DNA of 25,353 bases from DATBDM01 sp036269915 (GTDB taxonomy: Bacteria; Actinomycetota; Thermoleophilia; Solirubrobacterales; Solirubrobacteraceae), in the NCBI GenBank assembly GCA_036269915.1, contig DATBDM010000179.1, positions 1 to 25,353 of the forward strand, given 5' to 3'. Positions 8,879 to 16,405 of the stretch are shown in pieces. Position numbers and translations under genes: made by a program. The notes under the pieces were generated by a model, which made no database searches, was not told the DNA's origin, and saw only the letters and a program-made list of their open reading frames with translations. Position 1 is the stretch's first letter; each line of letters begins with the position of its first letter.

Positions 8879-11035
8879 TCAGGCCTCGAGCAGCACGTCG
8901 GCCGGGCTCGGCGCCTCGGCCGGGTCGAGCACCCGCCATTCCGGCGCGCCTGTGGCGCACAGCGCCAGCGCGCGCATCGGCGCCTGCGCCTTGAGCAGCA
9001 GCTCCTCGAACTCGCCCTCGGGATCGGACTGCATGACGATCGCGCCGCCGGCGCCGATCGTCGTCCGCCGCCCGTCCATGACGATCGTCCGGATGACGAT
9101 GCTCAGGTCGCAGCCGCCGCCCAGGCCGAAGTAGCCGATCGCGCCCGAGTACACGCCACGCGCCTCGAGCTCGAGGGCGTCGATGATCTCCATCGTGCGC
9201 TTCTTCGGCGCGCCGGTCATCGACCCGCCCGGGAAGCAGGCCTGGACGCAGTCGACCGCGCTGAGCCCGTCGCGCAGGCGCCCCGTCACCGTCGAGACGA
9301 GCTGGTGGACGGTCTCGAAGCTCTCGATGGCCATGAGGTGGGGCACGCGGACGCTGCCCACCTCGCAGACGATCCCCAGGTCGTTGCGCAGCAGGTCCGT
9401 GATCATCAGGTTCTCGGCGCGGTCCTTCTCGCTCGTGCGCAGCGACTCGGCGAGCTGCCGGTCCTCGGCGGCGCCGGCGCCGCGGCGGATCGTGCCCTTG
9501 ATGGGCTTCGCCTCCACGGAGCGGTCGGGCCGGACCTGCAGGAAGCGCTCCGGGGAGGAGGACAGGACGGCGACGCCGTCCATGCGCAGGAACGCGGAGA
9601 AGGGCGCCGGGTTGATGCGCCGCAGCGTGCGGTAGAGCGTCAGCGGGTCCGGCGCGGCATCGGTGGAGAGCCGGTTCGTCAGGCAGACCTCGTAGGTCTC
9701 GCCCTCGGCCAGGAGGCGATGGCAGCGGCGGATGTCCTCCAGGTAGCCCTCGCGCGAGCGGCTGAGCCGGAACGCGAGCGTCCCGTCGGCGCCGGGCGGC
9801 GGGAACGCGGGCTCGGCGAGCGGCGGCAGGTCGCCGAGCCGGCGCCGGGTGCGCTCGATCCAGCGCTCGCCCTCCACGGCGCTCCGCCGGTCGGTCAGGC
9901 ACACCAGGTACGCGCAGCCCTCGAGATGGTCGAGGACGAGCAGGCGGTCGGCCAGGAGCAGCGCCGCGTCGGGCACGGGCGAGGCGTGCGCGGCCTCGCC
10001 GCCGCAGTCGGACTTCAGCTCGTACCCGAGCCAGCCGACGTAGCCCGCGTCGAAGTCGAAGGGCAGCGGGGGAGGGTCCACCACACGGACCCGGTGCAGC
10101 TCGTCACGCAAGTGGTCGAAGATCGTCTCGCGGCGCACCTCGACGCGGCCGTGGCGCTCGACGCGCAGCGCTCCGGCGGCGGCGTCGTAGGTGACGACCG
10201 CGCTCTCCGGGCCGGCCGCCGCGCCCATGAACGAGAATCGCGAGCGCCGGTCGGCGACGCGCGAGCTGTCCAGCCAGAACGCGTGGCGGGCCTCGCCGAA
10301 GAGGTCGACGAAGGCACGCTCGGCGTCGGGCGGGGCGTCCAGCCGGGCCACCTGCAGCCGCAGCTCGCGGGGAGCGGCCCCGTTGCCGCCGGTCGGGCGT
10401 GCCACCCGCCTCGGGCCGCCGCGCGCCGCGCGCCGGTGTCCGTTCCGGGCCGCCAGCGTGAGGTCGCGGAAGTTCTCGAGCAGCCGGCGCCCGTGCTCGG
10501 TGCAGATCGACTCGGGATGGAACTGGACGCCCCAGGCCGGGCGGTCGCGGCGCGCGAGCGCCATGACCACGCCGTCGGGCGTCCAGGCGACGACGCGCAG
10601 CTCCGGCGGCAGCGGCCGGGCGACGCAGAGCGAGTGGTAGCGCACGGCGCGGAAGCCCCGCGGGATGCCGGCGAACAGCGGTGACCCGTCGTGGTGGACG
10701 GCGCTCAGGCGGCCGTGCATGACCTCGGGCGCGTCGACCACCTCGGCGCCGCACGACCAGCCGAGCCCTTGGTGACCGAGGCAGACGCCGAGGAGCGGCA
10801 CGCGCGCCGCGCGGACGGCGTCGGCACACACGCCGAAGTCCGCCGTTCGCTGAGGGCGCCCCGGTCCGGGGGAGATCACGATGTTGTCGAAGCCGCCGGC
10901 GTCCAACTCGGCCCAGGCCGCCGCGTCGTGGCGGACGACCACGGGCTCCTCCCCGTTGACCTGCGCCAGGAGCTGGAAGAGGTTGAACGTGAACGAGTCG
11001 TAGTTGTCGAGCAGAAGGGTGCGGACCGGACTCAT
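8879..11035 (-). CDS. pabAB: Fused aminodeoxychorismate synthase (PabA-PabB)
   Basis: This 718-residue fusion converts chorismate and glutamine to 4-amino-4-deoxychorismate. The N-terminal glutamine amidotransferase (1-190) begins TLLLDNYDSFTFNL and has GVCLGHQGLG (nucleophile C85) and QFHPES (H173, E175). A linker of about 35 residues leads to the chorismate-binding PabB domain. There PIKGTIRRG carries K513; the lysine in PIKGT marks PabB, where anthranilate synthases have PIAGT. ENLMITDLLRND, FPGGSMTGAPK and GAIGYFG are intact. Domain order (amidotransferase first) also argues against PhzE or fused TrpEG. ATG at 11035 is chosen by alignment to the PabA N-terminus; there is no Shine-Dalgarno sequence, but a -10-like TAGCGT 7 nt upstream suggests a leaderless start. 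It heads the operon with ligase 2, ACP, ligase 1 and GT2. Confidence 0.95.
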   Translation of the reverse strand: MSPVRTLLLDNYDSFTFNLFQLLAQVNGEEPVVVRHDAAAWAELDAGGFDNIVISPGPGRPQRTADFGVCADAVRAARVPLLGVCLGHQGLGWSCGAEVVDAPEVMHGRLSAVHHDGSPLFAGIPRGFRAVRYHSLCVARPLPPELRVVAWTPDGVVMALARRDRPAWGVQFHPESICTEHGRRLLENFRDLTLAARNGHRRAARGGPRRVARPTGGNGAAPRELRLQVARLDAPPDAERAFVDLFGEARHAFWLDSSRVADRRSRFSFMGAAAGPESAVVTYDAAAGALRVERHGRVEVRRETIFDHLRDELHRVRVVDPPPLPFDFDAGYVGWLGYELKSDCGGEAAHASPVPDAALLLADRLLVLDHLEGCAYLVCLTDRRSAVEGERWIERTRRRLGDLPPLAEPAFPPPGADGTLAFRLSRSREGYLEDIRRCHRLLAEGETYEVCLTNRLSTDAAPDPLTLYRTLRRINPAPFSAFLRMDGVAVLSSSPERFLQVRPDRSVEAKPIKGTIRRGAGAAEDRQLAESLRTSEKDRAENLMITDLLRNDLGIVCEVGSVRVPHLMAIESFETVHQLVSTVTGRLRDGLSAVDCVQACFPGGSMTGAPKKRTMEIIDALELEARGVYSGAIGYFGLGGGCDLSIVIRTIVMDGRRTTIGAGGAIVMQSDPEGEFEELLLKAQAPMRALALCATGAPEWRVLDPAEAPSPADVLLEA

Positions 11036-11042
11036 CGCGTCG

Positions 11043-11048
11043 ACGCTA
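11043..11048 (-). promoter_or_regulatory. Possible -10 element for leaderless pabAB transcript
   Basis: TAGCGT on the minus strand ends 7 nt before the pabAB ATG, matching the TANNNT-plus-short-spacer pattern of leaderless actinobacterial genes. The -35 region would fall inside the divergent beta-helix gene's start region. Confidence 0.4.
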
Positions 11049-11069
11049 GGGGGCCGGCATTGGCCGAGC

Positions 11070-12743
11070 GTGGCGCGGCGCGTTGGCGGCGCATTTGCGC
11101 CGCGGTCGACAACGGGAAGCAAACGCTCCGGCGGCACACTCGGGCCCATCATTCCCGCTCCGGCCGTCATCCGTCGCCGGCCTCGCGGCCTGCTGGTCTC
11201 CGGGGCGCTGCTCGTGGTGCTCGCCGCTCTCCTCGTGGCGGCTCTGATCGACGGCGGTGCGCACGGCGAACCCGGCGCCCGGCCGCCGGCGCTCGCGCCG
11301 GCGATGCCGCATCCCGGCCCCGGTCCCGACGTGCGCTACGCGGGCCCGCACGGATCGTGGGCCGGCCCGGTGCTCCTGCGCGCTCGCGCCCACAGCGCGC
11401 GAGCGCGCATCGTCGCCGTGACCTTCCGGCTCGACGGGCGCCCGCTCGGCACCGACACGACTCCGCCATACACGCTCGACGTCGACGCCGGAGCGCTCCC
11501 GCCCGGCCGCCATCGCCTGCGCGTCGAGGCCGTCGACCGCCTCGGAGGCCGGGCGAGCACGCGGCCCGTGCACGTGACCACCCGCGGCGCACCCTCCGGC
11601 ACGCTGGTCCGGCGGCCCGGGCCGGCGTTCGACGCGGCACTCGCCGCACTCGCCCGCGGGGGCGCGACCGTGCGTCTCGGTCCCGGCGTCTTCACCATCG
11701 GCGAGCTGCGCCTCGGCAGCGGCTCGCGGCTGATCGGGTCGGGGCGCCGGACGGTGCTCGCCGCGGCCGGACATCCGTGGGCCCTCGCGCTCGTACGCGG
11801 CCACCGCGTCCGCATCGAGGACCTCGCCCTCGAGGGGGCGGGACGAACGGGACGGGCCGTCGCGGTGGCCGGCGGCTCGGCGGACGTCCGCCTGCGCAGG
11901 CTGGAGATCGCGGGCGTCCGCGAGCACGGCGTCGAGGTGTGGGGCGCCCACGCGGACGTGTCCGTCCAGGACTCGGTGATCTCCGGCCTCGGCGCGAGCG
12001 GTGCCGGGGTGTTCGACGTCGGCTCGGACCGCTCGCGCGACTCGAGCGTCGTGCGCACGAGGATCCGCGGCTTCCGCGGCTTCGGGATCGACTTCGTCCA
12101 GACCCGCTACGGCCGCCCGTGGGCGGCGTCGCGCGCGCTCGCGCTCGACAACCGGATCGCGGACATCCAGAACCCGGCCACGGCCACGGGGACGAGCGAG
12201 GGCGGGATCTGGTCCGGCGGCGGCGCGGCGGCGATCATCGGCAACCGCATCGCCGACACGGGCTGGGACGGCATCGAGACCGTCGGCTCCTCCCGCGGCG
12301 TGTCGATCGTCGACAACGACATCGAGCGGACGCGCGTCGGCATCTACCTCGAGCACGAGACCAACCGGTCGCTCGTCGCGGGGAACACGATCACCGACGT
12401 CGTGACCGGCATCAACTCGGAGTGGCGCTACGGCGGCCGCGGCTCGTCGCGCAACATGATCGTCGGCAATCGCATCGTCGGCCCCGCCGAGGCCGGCCTG
12501 TTCATCGACGTGGCGGGGGATCACGACCGCCTCTCCGGCAATCTCGTCGTCCGCGGTGGCGGGCCGCCGATCGTGCTGCAGGGCGCCTCCGACAACGTCG
12601 TGACGGGCAACCACGCCTGCGCCGGGCGCGCGGGACCTGTGGTCGTGCTCCAGAGCGCCCACTACGGCGACGGGAGCCCCGCCAATCCGCTGCGAAACCA
12701 CGTCGCGGGCAACGCCAACGTCGCCTCCTGCACGCGGCCATGA
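11070..12743 (+). CDS. Membrane-anchored protein with Ig-like domain and right-handed parallel beta-helix
   Basis: The protein has a basic N-terminus, one hydrophobic anchor (GLLVSGALLVVLAALLVAAL), a Pro-rich linker, then an Ig-like domain (FRLDGRPLGTDTTPPYTLDV through LRVEAVDRLGGRAS). The C-terminal 350 residues or so form a parallel beta-helix with many repeats of the pattern NRIADTGWDGI, NDIERTRVGIYL, NTITDVVTGI and NRIVGPAEAGLFI. Such helices bind or cleave polysaccharides in the pectate-lyase/NosD/epimerase-like families; catalytic residues are not recognisable. An outward-facing role on the locus glycan is likely. The start is uncertain: no ATG lies in frame near the anchor. GTG at 11070 is the nearest candidate, without a clear ribosome binding site; a TTG at 11004 would overlap pabAB. 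The stop overlaps the flippase start (ATGA). Confidence 0.8.
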   Translation: MARRVGGAFAPRSTTGSKRSGGTLGPIIPAPAVIRRRPRGLLVSGALLVVLAALLVAALIDGGAHGEPGARPPALAPAMPHPGPGPDVRYAGPHGSWAGPVLLRARAHSARARIVAVTFRLDGRPLGTDTTPPYTLDVDAGALPPGRHRLRVEAVDRLGGRASTRPVHVTTRGAPSGTLVRRPGPAFDAALAALARGGATVRLGPGVFTIGELRLGSGSRLIGSGRRTVLAAAGHPWALALVRGHRVRIEDLALEGAGRTGRAVAVAGGSADVRLRRLEIAGVREHGVEVWGAHADVSVQDSVISGLGASGAGVFDVGSDRSRDSSVVRTRIRGFRGFGIDFVQTRYGRPWAASRALALDNRIADIQNPATATGTSEGGIWSGGGAAAIIGNRIADTGWDGIETVGSSRGVSIVDNDIERTRVGIYLEHETNRSLVAGNTITDVVTGINSEWRYGGRGSSRNMIVGNRIVGPAEAGLFIDVAGDHDRLSGNLVVRGGGPPIVLQGASDNVVTGNHACAGRAGPVVVLQSAHYGDGSPANPLRNHVAGNANVASCTRP

Positions 12744-14080
12744 CCGTGGCGCCCGCGCCCGTGGCCGGCAACTCGCTGCGCGTGCTCGCCGCCCAGGTGA
12801 CCGGCAACGTCGGGTACTTCGTCTCCGTCCTGCTGCTGGCGCGGGCGCTCACGACCGCGGGGCGCGGCACCGTGGCCTTCGTGACGGTCACCGCGCTGCT
12901 CAGCGCGCGCGTGGTCATGCTCGGCGCGGGGGACGCGGCGAAGGTGCTCGCGGCCAGCCGCCCGCACGCGCGCGCCGTGGTCCTCGGGAACCTCGTCGCG
13001 ACCACGCTCGTGGCCACGATCGCCGGCGCCGCGCTGATCGTGGCGGCGCTGGCCCTGGCCCCGTCTGCCCGGCCGGCCGGCGTCGGAGGCATCGAGCTCG
13101 TGCTCCTGGCCCTCGGCACGCTGGCGGGCGCCAGCGGCGTGGCGGCGTGCGCGTTCCTGCAGGGGACGAGCCGCTTCCGCGAGTACACGCGCGTCCTGGC
13201 CGCGGCGCCGTGGGTCTACGCGGTCCTCCTCGCCGCCGAGTGGGTGTGGCACGGCATCACGGTTCCGGGCGCACTCGTCGCCTGGGTGCTCGCACAGGGC
13301 GGACCGACGGTCGTGCTGTGGCGTGCCTGCCTGCGCGACGCAGGGCTCGGTCGCCCCGAACGCCGGCTCCTGAGGGAGACCATCGGGTTCGGCCTGCGCG
13401 CGTGGACCGGGGGCCTGGCCTACCTGCTCAACGCGCGGGTCGACCAGGTGATCGTCGGCCTCATCGCCTCGGAGTCGACGCTCGGCGTCTACGCCGTCGC
13501 GGTCAACGGCTCCGAGGTCCTCTTCTACGTGCCGTCGGCGGTCGGCGTCGCGCTGCTGCCGGCGATCGCCGCGGGTGCCGAGGACGCACGGGCCGAGCGG
13601 ACGCTGCGCGTCTTCCGGGCCATGGTGCTCCTCACCCTTGCAGGCATCGCGCTCGCCGCCGTGCTCGGCCCAGTCCTCATCCCACTGCTCTTCGGCCCGG
13701 CCTATCAAGCGTCCGTGACGCCGTTTTTGCTGTTGCTGCCGAGCGCGATCGGATTCGCCGCCAACGCGGTGTTCTCCACCGCCCTGCTCGCCTGCTCGGC
13801 GCCCGGACTGTCCTCGCTGGGTCCGCTCGTCTCGCTCCCAGTCGGCTTGGCCCTCGATCTGGCGCTGATCCCGCCGCTGGGCGCGTCGGGGGCGGCGATC
13901 GCCGCCAGCGCGGCGCTCCTGTGCGGCGGCGCCACGGCGGCGGTGGCGTTCGGCGCCCGCGCCGGGCTCGGCCTCGGCGCTCTGGTACCGCGGGCCGCCG
14001 ACCTGGCAACCCTGACGCGGCCGCTGTCTCAGCTGCGCAGTCGGCGAACCGCGCGGCGCGCGGGGGCGAGATGCTCGTAG
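12740..14080 (+). CDS. wzx: Wzx-type polysaccharide flippase (MOP superfamily)
   Basis: This 446-residue protein is mostly hydrophobic, with about 12-14 predicted membrane helices. It starts LRVLAAQVTGNVGYFVSVLLLARALTTAGRG, the typical first helix and loop of O-antigen/teichoic-acid flippases, and has the mid-protein signature LNARVDQVIVGLIASESTLGVYAVAV, where the conserved Asp after an Arg marks the family, followed by LFGPAYQAS. It would move the lipid-linked repeat unit across the membrane. The ATG overlaps the beta-helix stop by 4 bp, so both are co-translated. The last 20 residues are Arg-rich and cytosolic. The 3' end overlaps the convergent CelD-like gene by 52 bp. A role in flipping this locus's repeat unit is inferred from the neighbouring polymerase and initiating transferase. 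Confidence 0.9.
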   Translation: MTVAPAPVAGNSLRVLAAQVTGNVGYFVSVLLLARALTTAGRGTVAFVTVTALLSARVVMLGAGDAAKVLAASRPHARAVVLGNLVATTLVATIAGAALIVAALALAPSARPAGVGGIELVLLALGTLAGASGVAACAFLQGTSRFREYTRVLAAAPWVYAVLLAAEWVWHGITVPGALVAWVLAQGGPTVVLWRACLRDAGLGRPERRLLRETIGFGLRAWTGGLAYLLNARVDQVIVGLIASESTLGVYAVAVNGSEVLFYVPSAVGVALLPAIAAGAEDARAERTLRVFRAMVLLTLAGIALAAVLGPVLIPLLFGPAYQASVTPFLLLLPSAIGFAANAVFSTALLACSAPGLSSLGPLVSLPVGLALDLALIPPLGASGAAIAASAALLCGGATAAVAFGARAGLGLGALVPRAADLATLTRPLSQLRSRRTARRAGARCS

Positions 14081-15162
14081 TAGACCCGTCGCACGGGCGT
14101 GTCCTTGAGCCGCCGGCGCATGGCCACGGCCGCGGTCCGGGCCCGGACGCCGGCGCGGCCGCGGCGCGTGCTCGCCAACCCGAGACCCTGGTAGAGCGGC
14201 TCGCGGCGGTCGGTGAGCTCGAGCTTGTAGCGCTCGGTCCCGCCGAGGAACTCGACGCGCCGGGCACCGTCCGCAGCGGCCGCCGACAGCGCCTCGAGCG
14301 TCGCGAGCCAGCCGGGGGAGAAACGGGCGAAGTCCGGGTGGAACGCCAGCTCGTGGAAGAACATCGTCTCGCGCAGCAGCAGGAAGTAGTTGCAGGCGAC
14401 CGGGCGCCCACCGACGCAGAGCAGCACGATCCGCGGCACGCCGAGCGGCGCCAGCGCGCGGATGGCCGCGCGGTGGAACGCCCGGCCGGCCGGCGTGGCG
14501 AAGCCCGAGGCCTCGGGCCGGTCGCGCCAACGTGCCGCGTGCAGCGCGAAGGCCGCCTCGAGCGCCGGGCCGAGCGCCTCGACGTCGCGGGCCACCTCGA
14601 CGGTCAGCGGTCCGAGCTCGCCGAGCTGGCGCCGGCGGCGCCGGTCGAGGCTGCGGTGCCGGGACGACATGCGAGCGGTGTAGGCCGCGGGCCAGCCGTC
14701 GGGCAGCTCGAGGACCGGCGCCTCGGCGCGCGGCAGGAGGGACAGCCGCTCGGACCCGAGGGTCGCCGCGAGCCGGCTCTGCCCGCCCAGTCCGAACAGA
14801 TCCGCGAGGTCGTGGCCGTTCGCCGCGGCGGCGTGCTCCGCGAGCGCGGAGACCGTGCCCGGCGGCGCCGTGGGGGAGACGAGCACGTCGGCCAGCGCCG
14901 ACGCGTCCCCGCCGATGAACGACAGCACGCGCAGCCCGTACCGGCGCCGGACGATCAGCGGCAGGGCCCCGGCCAGGCGTCCCTCGTGCCGGACCACGTG
15001 AACCCGCAGCGCCGCCTCGCCGGCGTGGTGGCGACACCACTCCGTCAGCCAGCCGTGGAGGAGGAACGGGCTCGGGCGCGGCATCGCGCGCACGAGCGCG
15101 TCCCATTCGGGCTCCAGCGCGGCGAGGCCGCCGGTATCGGCGATCGTCTCGACGGTGATCAT
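14029..15162 (-). CDS. CelD/BioF2-like acyltransferase (GNAT fold, Acetyltransf_6)
   Basis: A 377-residue protein of the double-GNAT type often found in exopolysaccharide clusters as CelD- or FemAB-like acyltransferase. Visible features are the N-terminal half with EPEWDALVRAMPRPSPFLLHGWLTEW, the central RHRSLDRRRRRQLGE basic segment, and the C-terminal GNAT half with ACNYFLLLRETMFFHELAFHPDF, SPGWLATLEALSAAAADG and VEFLGGTERYKLELTDR. The last motif (glycine loop, then ERYK) is the family hallmark. ATG at 15162 has GGAGG 9 nt upstream, so the longer frame reaching 15219 is rejected. It is single on the minus strand, between flippase and polymerase. It could acylate the repeat unit, using acyl-CoA or the aryl carrier protein of this locus (speculative). 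Confidence 0.82.
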   Translation of the reverse strand: MITVETIADTGGLAALEPEWDALVRAMPRPSPFLLHGWLTEWCRHHAGEAALRVHVVRHEGRLAGALPLIVRRRYGLRVLSFIGGDASALADVLVSPTAPPGTVSALAEHAAAANGHDLADLFGLGGQSRLAATLGSERLSLLPRAEAPVLELPDGWPAAYTARMSSRHRSLDRRRRRQLGELGPLTVEVARDVEALGPALEAAFALHAARWRDRPEASGFATPAGRAFHRAAIRALAPLGVPRIVLLCVGGRPVACNYFLLLRETMFFHELAFHPDFARFSPGWLATLEALSAAAADGARRVEFLGGTERYKLELTDRREPLYQGLGLASTRRGRAGVRARTAAVAMRRRLKDTPVRRVYYEHLAPARRAVRRLRS

Positions 15163-15188
15163 GCGGGGGCTCCTCCCCGGAGGCGTCC
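15163..15188. promoter_or_regulatory. 26-bp divergent spacer holding two mirrored ribosome binding sites
   Basis: CCTCC (15172-15176), two bases, then GGAGG (15179-15183) form a tight inverted repeat. Read on the plus strand GGAGG serves the polymerase GTG at 15189 (5 nt away); on the minus strand the other arm serves the CelD-like ATG at 15162 (9 nt away). There is no room for promoters, which must lie inside the opposing genes. Confidence 0.7.
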
Positions 15189-16403
15189 GTGAGCGCGTCG
15201 GCCGTCGGCTTCGGCACACGCCCGGTGGCGACCGTCCGCGCGCGCGTCCGCGGGCTCAGCCGCTACGAGCGGCTCGTGGCGCTCGGCTTCTTGCTGCTGG
15301 GCGTGGTGCGGGTCGAGCCGGCGCCGTCGGACGCGCTCCTCGCGGTGGCGGCGGTCGCCTGGATCGGCAGCCGCGGCTTCGACCTGCGCCGCGTTCCGCC
15401 CGCGATGCTCTGGACACTGGTCGCGCTGATCGCGCTCAACCTGGTCTCGGCGTCGCAGGCCGTGGACCTGGGGATCGGGATGCGCTACCTCGGGATCACG
15501 CTCAACCTGTTCGTGCTGGCGATCTGGCTGACGACCTGGGCGACGACCCCGCGACGGGTGCGGGTCGTGGTCGGCGCCTACGTGGCCGGCGCGGCAGTCT
15601 CGGCGGGGATCGCGATCCTCGCCGCGCTCGGCGCTCCGCTGCCCGGCCGGTCGACGCTGATCGGCGAGGGCGTGCGCGCTCAGGGCCTCTTCAAGGACCC
15701 GAACGTCTTCGGGGCGTTCCTCATCCCCGCCGCGCTGATCGTCCTCGAGGAGCTGGTGCGCCCGCGGCTGTTTCGCCTGCGTGGCTGGGCCGGCGCGGCG
15801 CTCCTCGGTCTGCTCGTGCTCGGCATCGTCTTCGCCTACTCCCGTGCCGCGTGGCTCGACCTGGGGCTGGCGCTGGTCGTCATGCTCGGCGTCATGACCG
15901 CGCGGGCCGACGCCGGTCCGCGCGTCCTGGTCGTCCTCGGACTGGTGCTCGCCGTGGGCGCGGTGGCCGGGGCGACCGTCGCGTTGAGCGGCTCGGCCTC
16001 GGTGCTCCGAGAGCGCGCGCAGGCGCAGCGCTACGACACCGAGCGCTTCGCCGCCCAGCGCAGCGGGATCCGGCTGGCCGAGGCGCACCCGCTGGGGATC
16101 GGGCCGGGGCAGTTCGAGGTCGTCGAGCCGATCGCCTCGCACTCCATCTACGTCCGGGTGCTCTCCGAGCAGGGCGTCCTGGGGCTCGCCGCGCTGGTCG
16201 CGCTGCTCGGGGGGACGCTCCTGCTCGCCGCGCAGAATGCGCTGCTCGGCCGCGACACATACGGCGTGGGGTCGGCGGCGCTCCTCGGTGCCTGGTGCGG
16301 CCTGCTGGCCAACTCCGCGTTCATCGACACGCTCCACTGGCGCCATCTGTGGCTCGTGGCGGCGCTGGTCTGGATCGCGGCCCGCCGCTCGCCGGCGCGC
16401 TGA
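15189..16403 (+). CDS. wzy: O-antigen ligase/polymerase-like membrane protein (Wzy/WaaL family)
   Basis: A 404-residue integral membrane protein with about ten helices. The Wzy_C-type signatures are RAQGLFKDPNVFGAFLIPA (163-181), where the PN after a short polar stretch is conserved, FAYSRAAWLDL (215-225), and the large periplasmic/extracellular loop ending HPLGIGPGQFEVVEPIASH followed by YVRVLSEQGVLGL (300-333). The family's usual aHN before the tyrosine is SHS here. It would polymerise repeat units or ligate the glycan outside the membrane; with a flippase, Wzz-like protein and initiating transferase alongside, polymerase is favoured. GTG start with GGAGG 5 nt upstream. It ends 2 bp from the convergent stop of the initiating transferase; the two stop codons form the palindrome TGAGCTCA at 16401-16408. 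Confidence 0.85.
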   Translation: MSASAVGFGTRPVATVRARVRGLSRYERLVALGFLLLGVVRVEPAPSDALLAVAAVAWIGSRGFDLRRVPPAMLWTLVALIALNLVSASQAVDLGIGMRYLGITLNLFVLAIWLTTWATTPRRVRVVVGAYVAGAAVSAGIAILAALGAPLPGRSTLIGEGVRAQGLFKDPNVFGAFLIPAALIVLEELVRPRLFRLRGWAGAALLGLLVLGIVFAYSRAAWLDLGLALVVMLGVMTARADAGPRVLVVLGLVLAVGAVAGATVALSGSASVLRERAQAQRYDTERFAAQRSGIRLAEAHPLGIGPGQFEVVEPIASHSIYVRVLSEQGVLGLAALVALLGGTLLLAAQNALLGRDTYGVGSAALLGAWCGLLANSAFIDTLHWRHLWLVAALVWIAARRSPAR

Positions 16404-16405
16404 GC

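Noticed and set aside
8255..10684. An 809-codon plus-strand open frame opposite pabAB and ligase 2
   Set aside because: No domain-like sequence; composition is that of an antisense frame. The minus-strand genes carry all conserved motifs.
8879..11035. Anthranilate synthase or phenazine PhzE as identity of the fused enzyme
   Set aside because: PIKGT (not PIAGT) and the amidotransferase at the N-terminus fit aminodeoxychorismate synthase.
4719..11035. A polyketide or nonribosomal peptide assembly line
   Set aside because: Only free-standing ligases and one ACP are present; no ketosynthase, condensation or thioesterase domain was seen.
12662..15217. An 851-codon minus-strand open frame across flippase and CelD-like genes
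   Set aside because: It is a shadow frame rich in Arg/Gly/Asp/Glu without family motifs; the flippase (+) and the CelD-like gene in another minus frame explain the region.
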